Source of the DNA: Diabrotica undecimpunctata | Lineage: Eukaryota; Arthropoda; Insecta; Coleoptera; Chrysomelidae | Direction: 5' to 3' | Assembly (NCBI RefSeq): GCF_040954645.1 | Contig: NC_092803.1 | Coordinates: 68,172,427 to 68,236,426 of the forward strand | DNA: 64,000 nucleotides | The notes under the pieces: generated by a model | The model's database searches: none | Told to the model about the DNA's origin: nothing | What the model saw: the letters and a program-made list of their open reading frames with translations, nothing else | Shown: piece after piece, positions 11,551-22,291 of the stretch | How positions within the stretch are numbered: the stretch's first letter is position 1 | Layout: every line of letters starts with the position of its first letter | Made by a program: the position numbers and the translations under genes

Positions 11551-12678
11551 TATCGACACCTGATATGAAAAACATTGTAATTCACTTTTGCTTAGTTTAG
11601 AGGAGAGCGATTTAAAAAAATTTCCACAACATTTTACTTTTTACTTCGTCAGTTTTAATATTTTTTGTAGTTTTCTTAATCCATATTTTATAACTTTTCC
11701 TCAGCTTTTCACTTTCACGTACGGCATTGTTGTTAAAATTACTTGTCCTGATTTAGGTCGAGTTACAATACCTACAAGTGGTTTATACAATGATATTTCA
11801 ACAAAGTATGTTTCTTTGATTAGGTGTATATAAATGGTATAAGTATATATCAAAATAAAGAGATTATTATTAGTTGTTTTGTTGATTTTACCTTAACGTG
11901 ATTTTTTTACTCAAAAAAGTATCTAAAATTTCACATCATACATACTAAATAAAATAATATCTGTTGGATTTATTTATTACAAAATGAGCATTTACAAATT
12001 ATAAAAGATTTTATAATACTTGCGTAACAATAACCTTCCAAATTCCAGATTGCGTATTTAATATCAAAGTTAGTAAAATTATACACTTTAAACTTCCTTT
12101 TATAATAAAACAATGATACCTCTGATTGGAGTGCAGTTAATATTTTTTGCAAATCAAAGCAGGCAGTTACAACTGTTGCTATTTTCTTAGAAACCTCTTT
12201 ATCACGATTTTTGGCTTCACGTGCAACCCATTTGTTTGAAATATCTCTATCTCTTCAATCCTGACCCCCGGAGGGCGTGTAATGGTCACCGTGATGTTGT
12301 GCACTGTTCGTCTCTAAAGATCTCTGTCTCTGGTCATTTCTTTTAACTCATGCATAGGTCTTTTGCATCTGCCTGTAATTTGATCGATCCATCTTGTTGG
12401 AGATCTTCTACCTTTCCTTGGGTAATAAGTCTTTCCATATTTTCTGTGTCTGCTCTCATAACATGTCCAAAGTATTTTAAATGTTGGAGATGAACTTTGC
12501 TGGATAGTCGTTTGTTGACTTTTAGCTGATTTAAAATTGAAATATTTGTCCGCTGATCGGTCCACGGAATTCGTTACATTCTTCTCTAACAGAACATTTC
12601 AGTTTCGTCTATCATTTAATCCATAGTTGATGAACATTGTAAGTCGAGTTACAATGTTATTCATATCAGGTGTCGATA
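11551..12678. mobile_element. TIR element without recognised transposase
   Basis: Two 30-bp arms in inverted orientation bound this 1128-bp stretch. The left arm, 11551-11580, begins tatcgacacctgatatgaaa. The right arm, 12649-12678, is its reverse complement with one mismatch in 30. TA dinucleotides adjoin or overlap both tips, compatible with a Tc1/mariner-type TA duplication. The interior contains a LINE tail (12240-12590) but no readable transposase. The original element was therefore probably a short non-autonomous DNA transposon later invaded by a LINE. The superfamily is not determined. Confidence 0.6.
12240..12590 (-). pseudogene. LINE reverse transcriptase C-terminal tail
   Basis: Minus-strand tail of a non-LTR retrotransposon polyprotein. 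Two frames carry the pieces: LNQLKVNKRLSSKVHLQHLK then YFGHVMRADTENMERLI in one, and GRRSPTRWIDQITG, MHELKEMTRDRDL, RRTVHNITVTITR in the other. A +1 shift occurs between the GHVMR and GRRSPTRW blocks. This order (xYxGHVxRx, basic linker, RWxDxI, DRxxWR) is the standard C-terminal ending of many insect LINE ORF2 proteins. The catalytic palm is missing. It lies inside the TIR element 11551-12678 and so was probably inserted after that element. Confidence 0.75.
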
Positions 12679-12784
12679 TATGGTAATTAAATTTTTTATA
12701 TATTATTATACAACTTTTGAAGATTAAAGATTTTGAAGATTTAAAGATGGCGCCCAAAATTTTTCGTCCAAAAATTATTTCTCT

Positions 12785-13365
12785 ATGGCGGACAGTTCAT
12801 CTCTGGAATGTAATATCTGAAATATAAAATTCGAGAAGGGTTTTTAAAAAAGAAATGCACATACTTGACAGTTTAGCAGAAAAATTGAAAATAAAAAAAA
12901 ACAAAATGGCGGACATTTGAAAAAATTGTTCAAAAATTGACCTTTTTCGACTTTTTTCAGTTACAAACATTTTATTCTTAATTTCAAATTGTGGTAAACT
13001 ATCATAGAGAAAACCAAATCAAACAAAATGCATCAAGGTTTTTAATATCGACCGACTAGACCCGAAAATTAACTGTCCGCCACTTTTAAAAACGTAGTTT
13101 TTCTCAAAATCTTTAATCTTTGGATCTAGTTGGTCGATTTTAATAAACCTTGATGCATTTTGTTTGTTTTGGCTTTGGACAATTTGACCAACAAAAATAA
13201 TTATAAAATTTTTGTGGCTGTAAAAAGTTGAAAAAAAGGTAAATTTTTGTATAATAAATATTTGGTAAATTAGATAAACTATCACGTAAGGGTTTTTCTT
13301 TTTTTAAAACCCTTCTCGAATTTTATATTTCATATTTGCAGTTTCAGAGATTAACTGTCCGCCAT
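12785..13365. repeat. nested fold-back (inverted repeat) element
   Basis: Two nested pairs of inverted arms. The outer pair is 12785-12855 and 13291-13365, sharing atggcggacagtt, then a block containing gaaatataaaattcgagaag and a run of A. The inner pair is 13013-13068 and 13122-13173, sharing caaacaaaatgcatcaaggt. The motif tggcggaca or its complement occurs again at about 12905 and 13075. A transcript would fold into a long imperfect double hairpin. No coding frame is supported. It resembles a fold-back or MITE-like transposon, but I found no clear target duplication. Confidence 0.7.
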
Positions 13366-13369
13366 GAAG

Positions 13370-14689
13370 CATTGTCCATTTTTGGATGAAACATTTAATT
13401 CAATTGCCATATATAATAAATATTATACAAAAAAAATTGTTGAAAATGTGCCATTTTTTAGAATTATCTACGGTAATAATATCTCGGAGCTTCTACATTA
13501 TGATAAGGAGGATTGCTCGGTATTCGCTTTAATCCTGTGCTGGACCACATAGGTCTCAGACGATTCTTGTAGCTTTTTTCCTCTATAAAACTTATTATAT
13601 TATCTGCTTTAATATGTGTAGGGTTTTAAATTAAAAAAGTCACGTTACCCCATAAGCTGTTTCCAATCCAGACCTCCACCATCCCACTAGCGTTGATGGA
13701 GGCGGTTCACCGAGGGAGGGTTACGAGAGCGGGGGATAATTTCGCTTCGCGGGAACGGCCCTCTTCTCGCCCCCTTAACGTCGCCTCGCTTTGATCCCGT
13801 GTCCTCTTTAAAGGGGATGGATGACAGTGAATGCAACGTGAATCTGAAAGGGAGCCGATCATAAGGATGAGGCTAGACCATGTGTTTGGCAGTAGATGGG
13901 AGGGTTCTCTGTAATGGGCTGTTGCTGACTAAATGCACGTCTATTAGGGTAAAGGCATTTAAATGGTTTGTTTGGGTATTTGAATAATTGGGTAATGTAT
14001 GTACACGGATTGGTTTGGACGAACGACTGTTTGCGGTGTTTGCTTTTGAAAACGCTTTTGGTGACTTGTACAGGGATAGCAAAAACTCACTGGAAAAATT
14101 TCCGATATATCGCGCATTTTAGCAGCAAAAAATAATCTTGCAATTAGAAAACATAATTTAGGTATCTAAAGATGTAAGTCATTCGTTATATTTTCTTAGT
14201 TTTTCCTATAATCTTGTGATATCCTCTTACAGACGCTTACGTAATCTCTGGGAATTAAAAACAATCTTAATCTTTTGACTTTCAAAGACGTCGTCATATT
14301 AAAATCTCAATTTTTTCATATTTTGACAACTGAGTTTTGATTTTTGAGGTTGGTCACCTTCAGTTCCCTTCCATTTCATTCATTCTAATCATTCTCCACG
14401 GTCACTGTTGATTTTTCTTCGTTGCTTTTCCTATATTTATCCTCAATGTACTGTCAAAGGCATGTACTATTTTGACATAATGTTAGAGTCTTCTTTGTAT
14501 ACTCCTACTGTAATGTACTTTGTACCAGTTTTCAAGATGCCCAAGGTATATAAAAATTCGGTTGTTGAAAGGGAAGTCTCAAATACAATAGCGTAATATA
14601 TCTTAAATACTGGTTAAAAATTCATGTTTATATATAATAATTGTATAGTGTTTATTAACTCTTTTAATCTCAAGGGATAACTCCATCGT
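13370..14689. other. no gene recognised; GC-rich block at 13665-13870
   Basis: Mostly AT-rich with one GC-rich patch at about 13665-13870 that has no identifiable coding frame on either strand. Nothing else was supported. Confidence 0.35.
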
Positions 14690-14900
14690 TGTCTGGTTGT
14701 TCTCTCTGTTGGTTTTATTTTCTTATCGGATGATTTTGCTGTCCTGTTTTAGGTGTGACACCTCTTCATGGGGTGGTTTGTTTTGTTTGGTGTCGGCATT
14801 ACGTCGTTGGGTTGTGTTTCACTGGTGGTACGCGTCGGTGAATGTAGTCCTGCAGAGGAGGTGGTGTCCAGGCCGTTCAGAGGTGAAAGGGTTTGGCTAA
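14690..14900 (-). other. G/T-rich (A/C-rich on minus) segment
   Basis: The plus strand is strongly G/T-rich here, so the minus strand is A/C-rich. That is the composition seen on the sense strand of the element at 53611-55259 and, more mildly, of the LINE tail at 15125-15560. The minus-strand reading has multiple stops and no recognised domain. It may be a remnant of the same retroelement family lying on the same strand. Confidence 0.3.
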
Positions 14901-14977
14901 AACGGTCCTTGTCAGAAATTGTTAGTAACAAATATAGTTATGAATTTTGAATGAATTTAATTACATACTAAATGAAT

Positions 14978-15101
14978 CGCGGAGAGGGTAGCTGTGGCTG
15001 TAACCTCACAATAGACAGGTAAAATTGTGCCTGTCTGGCACAATTGTATGATGGGATCTGGAAACCACAGACTCCTCCGATCCAAACCGATCCCTCCTGT
15101 C
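14978..15101 (-). repeat. conserved LINE 3' untranslated motif with hairpin
   Basis: This follows the minus-strand LINE tail 15125-15560 and contains blocks shared with 55165-55259 on the plus strand: gacagg, ctgtggtttcc, cctcac (complement) and cagccacagcta, ending before cgcg. A perfect 9-bp hairpin (15023-15031 pairing with 15037-15045, loop of 5) sits in the middle. I interpret it as the 3' untranslated end of a LINE family, the region its reverse transcriptase would recognise. The shared blocks in the two copies are in the same order and spacing apart from small indels. Confidence 0.65.
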
Positions 15102-15124
15102 CGTAGCAAAGCTCGAAGTTAGCT

Positions 15125-15560
15125 ATTTATTAGTTTAAAAAAGAGGAGTTGCCTCCAGGATATTAATGTACTCATTAGGGAGTTCGTTGCTGGCTGGAGT
15201 CAGCAATTTAGTGGGTACAAATGGGAGTTTGAGTTTGGAGTGTCTGGTGAATACATTGCCGAAGGATGAGCAGGTAGTTTTAATGATATTTTGGGCTCTG
15301 AAGTTTTGGCGACGAATAGTTTTGATTGTATAACTGCTGCTCAGAGAGGAGAGCCTCTCATTGATGGGCTGGATATACTACAGTTGATGTATGAGGGCGG
15401 AGGGGTAGTCGTGCAGTTCCAATCCCAGCAATTATTGTGTAAGGCGATGATTAAACATGGCATATAGATTTGCTCTATATTCAATCACGTTGCTAATAAA
15501 GGTTTTGTATGTGTGTGCGTGAGTGTGTCCGACCGAATTGTGGAACTCCTGCTGTACTGG
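15125..15560 (-). pseudogene. LINE (Jockey/CR1-like) ORF2 C-terminal tail
   Basis: Minus-strand remnant of the C-terminal end of a non-LTR retrotransposon ORF2. Readable pieces are LHDYPSALIHQL, PINERLSSLS, SFGNVFTRHSKLKLPFVPT and SNELPNEYINILEATPLF before a stop near 15135. The YPSALIHQ block also appears in the copy at 25090-25745 (YPSALIHQIVNLPSIKDR), so the two belong to related families. Several stops are present and no catalytic motif is left. The conserved 3' motif 14978-15101 directly follows the stop, giving a natural 3' end for the element. Confidence 0.7.
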
Positions 15561-15898
15561 ATAAGTCTAACGAATGGAAATGGCAGGCCGATTTTCAGTA
15601 GTTTGGGATAAATCCGTCGCAACAGTTTAACTTTAATTGTTTATTATTAATTAGTCCAGTCGTCCACTTCTACCACCGAGCTTCTCAGTAAAACCTCTCT
15701 TTGTAGGGGGAGAGCTGAATTAGCGTGATTTACCAAGAAAATTTACACCGTAGAACAAAATGTTTCACACAAAAAAATGTAGCTGAGACAATTTTGAACA
15801 AAAACGGTTAGTAGCTATTTTTCCCTAGAATGAACTGTTCTCTCAGAAATAATGCTTGAAGCGACGGAAGATTTTTAATGTCAGTTACGCGCGCGAAA

Positions 15899-15993
15899 TC
15901 AATTTTTTAAATAGAATTTGTATAAACTCGACGGTAAAAATCCGTTATCTATTGATCAGAGTGTCCCCTCGACAAAAATCAGTTTTAAAGATT

Positions 15994-16064
<71 letters not shown>

Positions 16065-16169
16065 TATAAAATCTTTAAAACGCATTTTGATTTTTGTCGA
16101 GGGGACACTCTGATCAATAGATAACGGATTTTTATCGTCGAGTTTATACAAATTTTATTTAAAAAATTG

Positions 16170-16170
<1 letters not shown>
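15899..16170. repeat. 272-bp near-perfect palindrome around a (TA)n core
   Basis: The left arm (15899 to about 15998) and right arm (about 16062 to 16170) are inverted copies of one sequence: tcaattttttaaatagaatt on the outside and aaagattttataat next to the core. Only a few mismatches and short indels separate arms of about 100 bp. The core is a (TA)n run of about 60 bp, itself self-complementary, so the whole unit can extrude as a cruciform or be transcribed as a long hairpin. The arms encode mirror-image peptides on the two strands, a by-product of the palindrome and not evidence of a gene. Confidence 0.9.

Positions 16171-16172
<2 letters not shown>

Positions 16173-16227
<55 letters not shown>
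16173..16227. repeat. (TA)n microsatellite
   Basis: A second uninterrupted TA run just right of the palindrome. It marks the left edge of readable LINE family B sequence, which begins at once after it. Confidence 0.95.
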
Positions 16228-17803
16228 GACTTTTTCAAGAATGCATAAACACAAGCGAAATCCCTACAGAATGGAAGATATCATACCTCAGCACTATACA
16301 TAAAAAGGGTGATAAAAATAATTGTGAAAATTACCGAGGAATAGCTTTAACCGGATCTGTGAGTCGAATATATGGAAAGGTGTTAAAGAACCGAATCGAG
16401 AGAGAATACTTAGATTATGAAGCAGAAGAACAAGCAGGATTTCGTACGGTCGATCCACTATTGACCACATTTTCTCCTTAACCCAGATAATAGAAAAAAA
16501 GATGGCAAGGAATCAAGAGATTCATATGTTGTTCGTCGACCTACGGAAAACATACGACGGTTTAATGTTTATGGTACTATGATTTAAACTATATGGCACG
16601 AAAATTAATTGAAGAGTATGATATATGGGGTCTAGAAGTAAATAAAAAGAAAACCGAATACCTGTGCATTGGAACAGAACAAAAAGATCTCATATTAGAC
16701 GATAACACTACGATAAAGCACTGCTGTGACTACAAATACCTAGGTATCACTATTTCACAAGATGGAACATTATACAAAGCCATAAGAGAGAGAAATACGT
16801 CAGGGAGAAAAGCCATCACAATGTTAAACACCATTTTATGGGACCAATCCATCAGCAAAGAAAATAAAAAGAGGATATATGAGACTATAGTAAAAAGTAT
16901 CACTTTATACAGCTGTGAGGTATGGCCACTGAAAGAAAGAACACTGTCAACGCTGAAAGCGACGGAAATGGATTTTTGGAGAAGAGCCGCAGGAAGATCT
17001 AGAAGAGAAAGGATTACCAACGAACGCATTAGAGAAATAATGGGAATCAAACGAACAATCTTCTTCTTCAAGTGCCATCTCCGCGGCGGAGGTCGGCAAT
17101 CATCATAGCTATTCGAACTTTTGAGACGGCTGTTCTGAAAAGTTCATTTGATGTACATCCGTACCACTCTCTCAGGTTGCGCAGCCATGACATTCTACGC
17201 CTCCCTATGCTTCTCTTTCCTTGGATCTTTCCCTGCATGATCAGTTGGAGCAAGGTGTATTTCTCTCCACGTGTAATATGTCCGAGATATTCCAATTTTT
17301 TTGTTTTTATTGAATTTAAAATTTCCATTTCTTTGTTCATCCTTCTCAGAACCTCTTTGTTTGTGACGTGTTCTGTCCATGATATTTTCAGAATTCTTCT
17401 GTACACCCACAGCTCAAATGATTCCAGTTTTTTCATTGATGTAGCATTCAAGGTCCAAGATTCCATTCCATAAAATAAGGTCGAAAAAACATAGCACCTC
17501 GCCAACCTAACTCTTAGTTCCAGTTTTAAATCCCTAAACGAACAATCACAGATGACCAAACAACTTATCTAGTTCGGACACATACAAAGACTCGACGAAC
17601 AACGAATGCCAAAAGAAATACTAAAGTGGCAACCAGAAGGAAAGAGAAAACGAGGTAGACCGAGGAAAAGTTGGAGCGAAGGAATAAATAAAGAACTGAG
17701 AGAGAGGGCCATAGAAGAAGATCTATGGAACAACCGGTCTAAGTGGCGATTGGAAGTCGGAAAACGGCGGAGAACCTTATAAACCGACAAGTAGTAGTAG
17801 TAG
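16228..17803 (+). pseudogene. LINE family B reverse transcriptase, split by an insertion
   Basis: Plus-strand non-LTR reverse transcriptase remnant. It opens at finger motifs (PTEWKISYLSTIHKKGDK, NYRGIALTGSVSRIYGK), keeps EEQAGFR and the motif-A-like LFVDLRKTYD near 16530-16558, then jumps to LIEEYDIWGLEVNKKKTEYL. The FADD catalytic box is therefore deleted. The thumb and tail continue (YKYLGITISQDGT, EMDFWRRAAGRSRRERITNE, MGIKRTI) to 17060. A minus-strand family A LINE (17061-17535) interrupts it, and reading resumes after a 12-bp duplication with FGHIQRLDEQRMPKEILKWQ, KRGRPRKSWSEGINKE and RRRTL, ending at a TAA (17780-17782) and a short (GTA)n tail. A related copy is at 51455-53487. It is dead. 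Confidence 0.88.
17061..17535 (-). mobile_element. LINE family A copy inserted into LINE B, 12-bp TSD
   Basis: A 475-bp 5'-truncated family A LINE on the minus strand. It is flanked by the direct duplication aaacgaacaatc at 17049-17060 and 17536-17547. Its peptide is readable almost throughout: ELRVRLARCYVFSTLFYGME, ESFELWVYRRILKISWTEHV, YLGHITRGEKYTLLQLIMQG, SIGRRRMSWLRNLREWYGCT, then ELFRTAVSKVRIAMMIADLR and RGDGT at the stop. The 3' end in element orientation is ggcacttgaagaagaa, a GAA repeat tail. The clean duplication and tail show insertion by target-primed reverse transcription. Low decay compared with its host element indicates a fairly young event. Confidence 0.93.
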
Positions 17804-17804
17804 T

Positions 17805-20240
17805 TTTTAGATAATTTTTGCAATGAAAATACGATAAATCTTATTATTTTAATGTTGTACCCCAGTTTAAAAAGAGAAAGAGCAAATTTAGTCCAGTAGA
17901 ACCCGAGATGTGTCATTTTTTTTTTCGAGCGCTATGTCTTGAAACTGTGTTAGACCCCACTCCTTTTACTCTAGTCGAAACAAAAAATACTCTTTATTTA
18001 CAACACTCCTGTTCAAACAATTTTTAATATTTTTTTGCTAAAAGTTTTTTTTAATTTGACTTTTCTCATAGATTCGTTAATTTCAACCGTTAATTAACTT
18101 AATAGTGGTTTAAAACAGGGGCTGTCTTGGCTCCTAAAGGTCGGAGGACCTCTTTATTTATATAAAAGTTGTGTTTTTTAACCAGATTTCCGAATATTGT
18201 TTGCCATTTAATTTGAACTAAATTCTACGGAGTTATTGTAAACGTTTATAAGCTTAAAAAGTGCTATTTAATATTAAATCATTTTGTGTACATAAATGTA
18301 AGTTTTTTAGACTTTTTTTTCCATACTTTAATAATATACATGCATAAAATAAGCTCCGGTTTATTGAAATACGTTCAGTCAAATTATCTAGACCGGACTT
18401 AGAAATTTACTCATTTTTCAAATAATCTTATAAACAAATTAAATTTCGCAAAAACTACTCAATGGATCTGCCCCATCTTTACACACCATTCAAACAGGAT
18501 AATACCCTCAGGTTCGGGTACATTTAAACAAATTTTTTATAATTAATTAAAAAGTTATTAACAATATTTAAAAACAGCGATTTTGTTGTTCGTTTTGCAA
18601 TAACTTTTTTGTTTATTAACCGATTTTAATTTATTTTTTTTAAGTTGTCTATTGACGTCAAATCTCTAAATAGACAAGTTTTGAGTTACAAGCAAAATAA
18701 TGAGTTTGTCATTTTGATTGTTTATTTACCAATAGTTCCACTAAAAAATTGATGACTCCCTAGATGAGAGTATTTTTCTAATATCTAATACTACACATTT
18801 CAACTGTCAAACCCATCAATATATTTATGTCGAGTAAAAATATAACTTAATTGGCCTAATATGTTTTGGCCATGGCTTGCATACATCTTTTAGGGGTGCG
18901 CCTCTCGCCCGGTTTGACTTAATGAATATCATCTGAAATTCTTCGATTGTAAGGTAAAGGATTTTCGTCTGAATGCGGTGAAATCACTCAAAAAAGATAT
19001 TTCGATAAATTTGATGATGTCTATAATGAATGTGTTGTTAAATGCATATTGGGAATGTTGTTGAAATAATTCTGTTAAAAGATCAGGAGACTTATAAAAC
19101 AATTATTTGTTAAAAAATCTGTAATTCCTGTTAGTTTAGTAGTTATCAAATTCTCTTATATCTCTAAAATATTGTCTTCTGGATCTGGTTCGACCGTTTA
19201 TCTGAACTCAATTATAGCATTACAGATTTAGTTGATTTTGTGGTAAATTTGATTCAGTGATATTTCCTAAGGTTTGACTATAAAATTTATACACTATACT
19301 TCGAATAAATTTACGCAACGAACCACCTTTTACCCAAAGGAAACAGCCGTATTTGCTGTTTAACATCCTTTCTCGTCCATCACAAGACCGCTGCTGCTGA
19401 TGAACTCAAACAGACGGCATTCTATTCCACGGTACGATATCCACCTGGATAGCTTAAATAATACACAAACAGCAATCTACATTTTTTCTATACTTTCTTA
19501 CGGGCCCGCATTGTGACTCTTTTGATTCTTTTTCCCTCTCACTTTTTCACCTACTCGTAATCGTCATCGGAGTCGTCACACATCTGCCCGATAATTATCT
19601 CCAACTGGGATATACCGTCAACCATTGGCGTACTTTTTTTACAATACTTTTATATAAATTTATATAGGTATTCGTGTATTACTTATCATATATATCACGT
19701 GTTTCGTTTAACCATTTGTTAATAATTGTGTTTTAAATAATTAAAATAATATATGGATGAATGCTCGAATATATGAACTTTACAAATAATAGGCTGATAT
19801 CGAGTACAGTTTTTTTTAAATCTTGTCCAAATACTTTCGCTCTCAGAGCATCTTCATGGATATTTCGTCAAAAATATTGGCTATCCAGCACGTCAATGAA
19901 TGTTATACACAATAATTACATTTACACAAAAACTAACACTAAACAAAGTACAAACAGTTTAAAAATTGTTTCAATGCTACATTGTGAGCAACGGCAAGAT
20001 ATTGTTGAATGGAGCGTTATATTAGAAGATGTGTTATAAGCTGAACGAACCATTCTAATAGAATGGTTTTTTTTAACTATATATATGAGCAATGACAACA
20101 AAACTTAAAAGAAAGCCCAAGTCCACCACTGTTAATCTTAACCTTAAACAGAGTCTAAGAAAACAAGCAAATTGCGCAGCTAATATATCAGGATATATAT
20201 AAGATATCTCATTTGGAAGAATAAGAGTATGAGATTAGAT
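17805..20240. other. no gene recognised
   Basis: AT-rich stretch of more than 2 kb with no supported coding. It has a hairpin at 20048-20071 (listed separately). Slightly less AT-rich patches at about 19320-19450 and 19500-19620 hold nothing identifiable. Confidence 0.4.
20048..20071 (+). other. perfect hairpin followed by a T run
   Basis: aaccattc (20048-20055) pairs perfectly with gaatggtt (20061-20068) across a 5-nt loop and is followed by about six more T. It looks like a bacterial-type terminator but sits in insect-like DNA, so chance or the tip of a small inverted-repeat element is more likely. Confidence 0.4.
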
Positions 20241-20244
20241 TTGG

Positions 20245-20590
20245 AAAAGTATGTACATATACGTCATGTTTAATACCAACAATGACACATGCAATAGAAA
20301 CGAGAGCAAATACAGCAGAAATAAAAAAAAGAATACTTAGAACGTCAGAAATGAGAGCATTGAAATCAATTGCTAGGAAAACGTTAAGAAACAAAATACC
20401 AAGTATCCAACTAAGAGATCTCTGTAAAATACAGGATATTGTATGATGGGAAATACAGAGAAGACGAGGATAGGACCAACATGTTACACGAATAGATAGT
20501 GAGAGCCTAACTCGAATAGTAAGATTTTTGAGGATCAACAGGCACCAGACCACCAAAAATACCCATGAAAACACAGAGCTAACGCCTAAT
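20245..20590 (+). pseudogene. LINE reverse transcriptase C-terminal tail
   Basis: Plus-strand tail of a LINE polyprotein: IPTMTHAIETRANTAEIKKR, LRTSEMRALKSIARKT, then IQLRDLCKIQDIV, a stop, WEIQRRRG, HVTRIDSESLTRIVR. The order (xTYxxET thumb motif, TxExxxLRxI, RNxxIRxxCxIQDIV, HVxRMxxxRLxRI) is characteristic of a common insect LINE clade. The catalytic palm is absent and internal stops are present. It is a dead 5'-truncated copy; no tail or duplication was seen. Confidence 0.72.
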
Positions 20591-20899
20591 AGAAGAATAA
20601 GAATAATTTCGTTACTTTATTGTGCTAGATTTTCAAGATCTTGAAGCACAGATCTTTACAAGTACAAATATTGTGCAAAATTGCTGTATATTGTCCTGAA
20701 TTGTTCCTAAATTTTAATTAATTAGTGGTATATGAGTAATATTTCATACAAGAACTCATTCAACAAGATCCACTAATGCACTGTATCTTGCCTAATTGAT
20801 GTTTTTTATCTAACTTTATCACTTTTTAGAAAGAAAAATCTGTTCGCTAAATATCTGCGATAATTTTATTGAAACTGTTTTGTGTTTTTAAGGACACAG

Positions 20900-21345
20900 A
20901 TTCTAATGACGTAAGGGAATTCCGTAAATGAATTATTAATATATTGCAAGGCTTTAAACACCTTATGGTGTCGAAAAAATAACAGAGGGATGTATGAAAG
21001 CTTCCTAATAATCTTTTTTTTAACATATTGTCTTCGTTTGGTCATTCGTTGTCGACCATCCAATTGATAATGTGTTGTTTTCGCCAACTTTTTCATTTTT
21101 TCTGGTATGGTATGGCGCATTATCAAGGATAATAACTGAATTTTGTGGAATTTTGGATAGTAATTGTTCTACAAATCACTTTTCATAAGTATCTGCATCC
21201 ATTTCAAAATCAGCGTCTGCAGTATTTTTCTTACAGAGGAAAGTAAGCTCAGCGTTTTCTATAAAACCATCATTACCACCTGCATGTAATAGTGCAAAAT
21301 GAGCTCGTTTTTTTGAAAGGACATAGTTGATGGCAAGGATAAAAT
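20900..21345 (-). pseudogene. DDE transposase remnant (Tc1/mariner-like superfamily)
   Basis: Minus-strand remnant of a DDE-superfamily transposase. The frame from about 21330 leftwards reads RAHFALLHAGGNDGFIENAE, LTFLCKKNTADADFEMDADT, a stop, FVEQLLSKIPQNSVIILDNA and PYHTRKNEKV. The HAGG.xGFI block, a xDxxYExxxxW-like region and a VxLDNAPYH catalytic Asp box are known from a large insect transposase family. Sequence to about 20900 is more degraded but may continue the reading. N-terminal DNA-binding and final Glu regions were not identified, nor were terminal repeats. Confidence 0.65.
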
Positions 21346-21349
21346 TAAA

Positions 21350-22290
21350 TGAATATAATTACATATTATTAAAATAAATCTTAACATGATTTAAATAAAG
21401 ATCCTACATGCCAAAGCCAAAAAGAGTAAATAATAAAAAAGTAGATACATATCTAAAAAAATATATCAACTACAAATATGAAATATATACTCGCCCCAGA
21501 AAGAGGTTTAACATTATATAAATGAATTTATTGACTGAAACATGTCTTTAAGTAGATGAAGGATATTATAAAAATACATTACCCTTCCATTCTGAAATTA
21601 AACTGACATGGCAGAACGGAGTTCCCAACTGACAAACGTCAGTTGTATTTGTCAGCTGACAAATGTATTTTGTCGTTTGAGGTAGTTCATAGACATTTTA
21701 TATACGGCATAAAATAAAATGAAGTAGATAGAAAAATAACTCCGCAGGAGGGTTCATATCCTGTAAAAGGTGTATTTGCATATATTTTAGATTTTCGTCG
21801 GCAATTTCGTTTCACTCCTCTCCGACATGTCACGTATTTCATATGAGGGTAACTAAATTTTCCTTACTTAGTTCCCTAATCATTCCCATACTACTTTGGA
21901 GCGATCACATATGATTTCAGCTTTGGTGGCTGCTGCAATCAGAAATCATGATAATCTTTCATTCCATATTTATTTTTTCCTTTATTCCCACAGCAAACAT
22001 CGAGAAAGCTCGTGAGAGAAAGATACGAGGAAGCTCGTGAGAGAAAGAGATAAATTTAGAAAATTTTGAACATGTTAGTATTTTTATAAATTAAATTATT
22101 TAGTATTAGATCGTCAAAAACAAAAAAAACGTTAATAATAATGCATTGTTCGGGTTAAAGGTGAACTTAAAAAATAAAGCGAACCATCGTCAAAACATAA
22201 CTTTATGTTTGGATTATTTATGATATTTATTTTCGATTTATTGCCAAATCGTATACTATTTTCGTTAGCTTCTTCACACAACCTTTAAGA
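21350..22290. other. no gene recognised; small direct repeat
   Basis: AT-rich. A short tandem duplication of gaagctcgtgagagaaaga is present at about 22010-22055. Otherwise nothing is supported. Confidence 0.4.
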
Positions 22291-22291
22291 A

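Noticed and set aside
15918..16151. Two mirror-image 68-codon open frames rich in Ile-Tyr
   Set aside because: They are by-products of the palindrome and its (TA)n core, read on both strands; no protein is implied.
17072..17473. 133-codon plus-strand open frame
   Set aside because: It is the shadow of the minus-strand LINE family A copy; the minus peptide carries the recognisable motifs.
20048..20071. Bacterial-type terminator
   Set aside because: Hairpin plus T run fits the shape, but all other evidence is for eukaryotic DNA, and no gene ends here.
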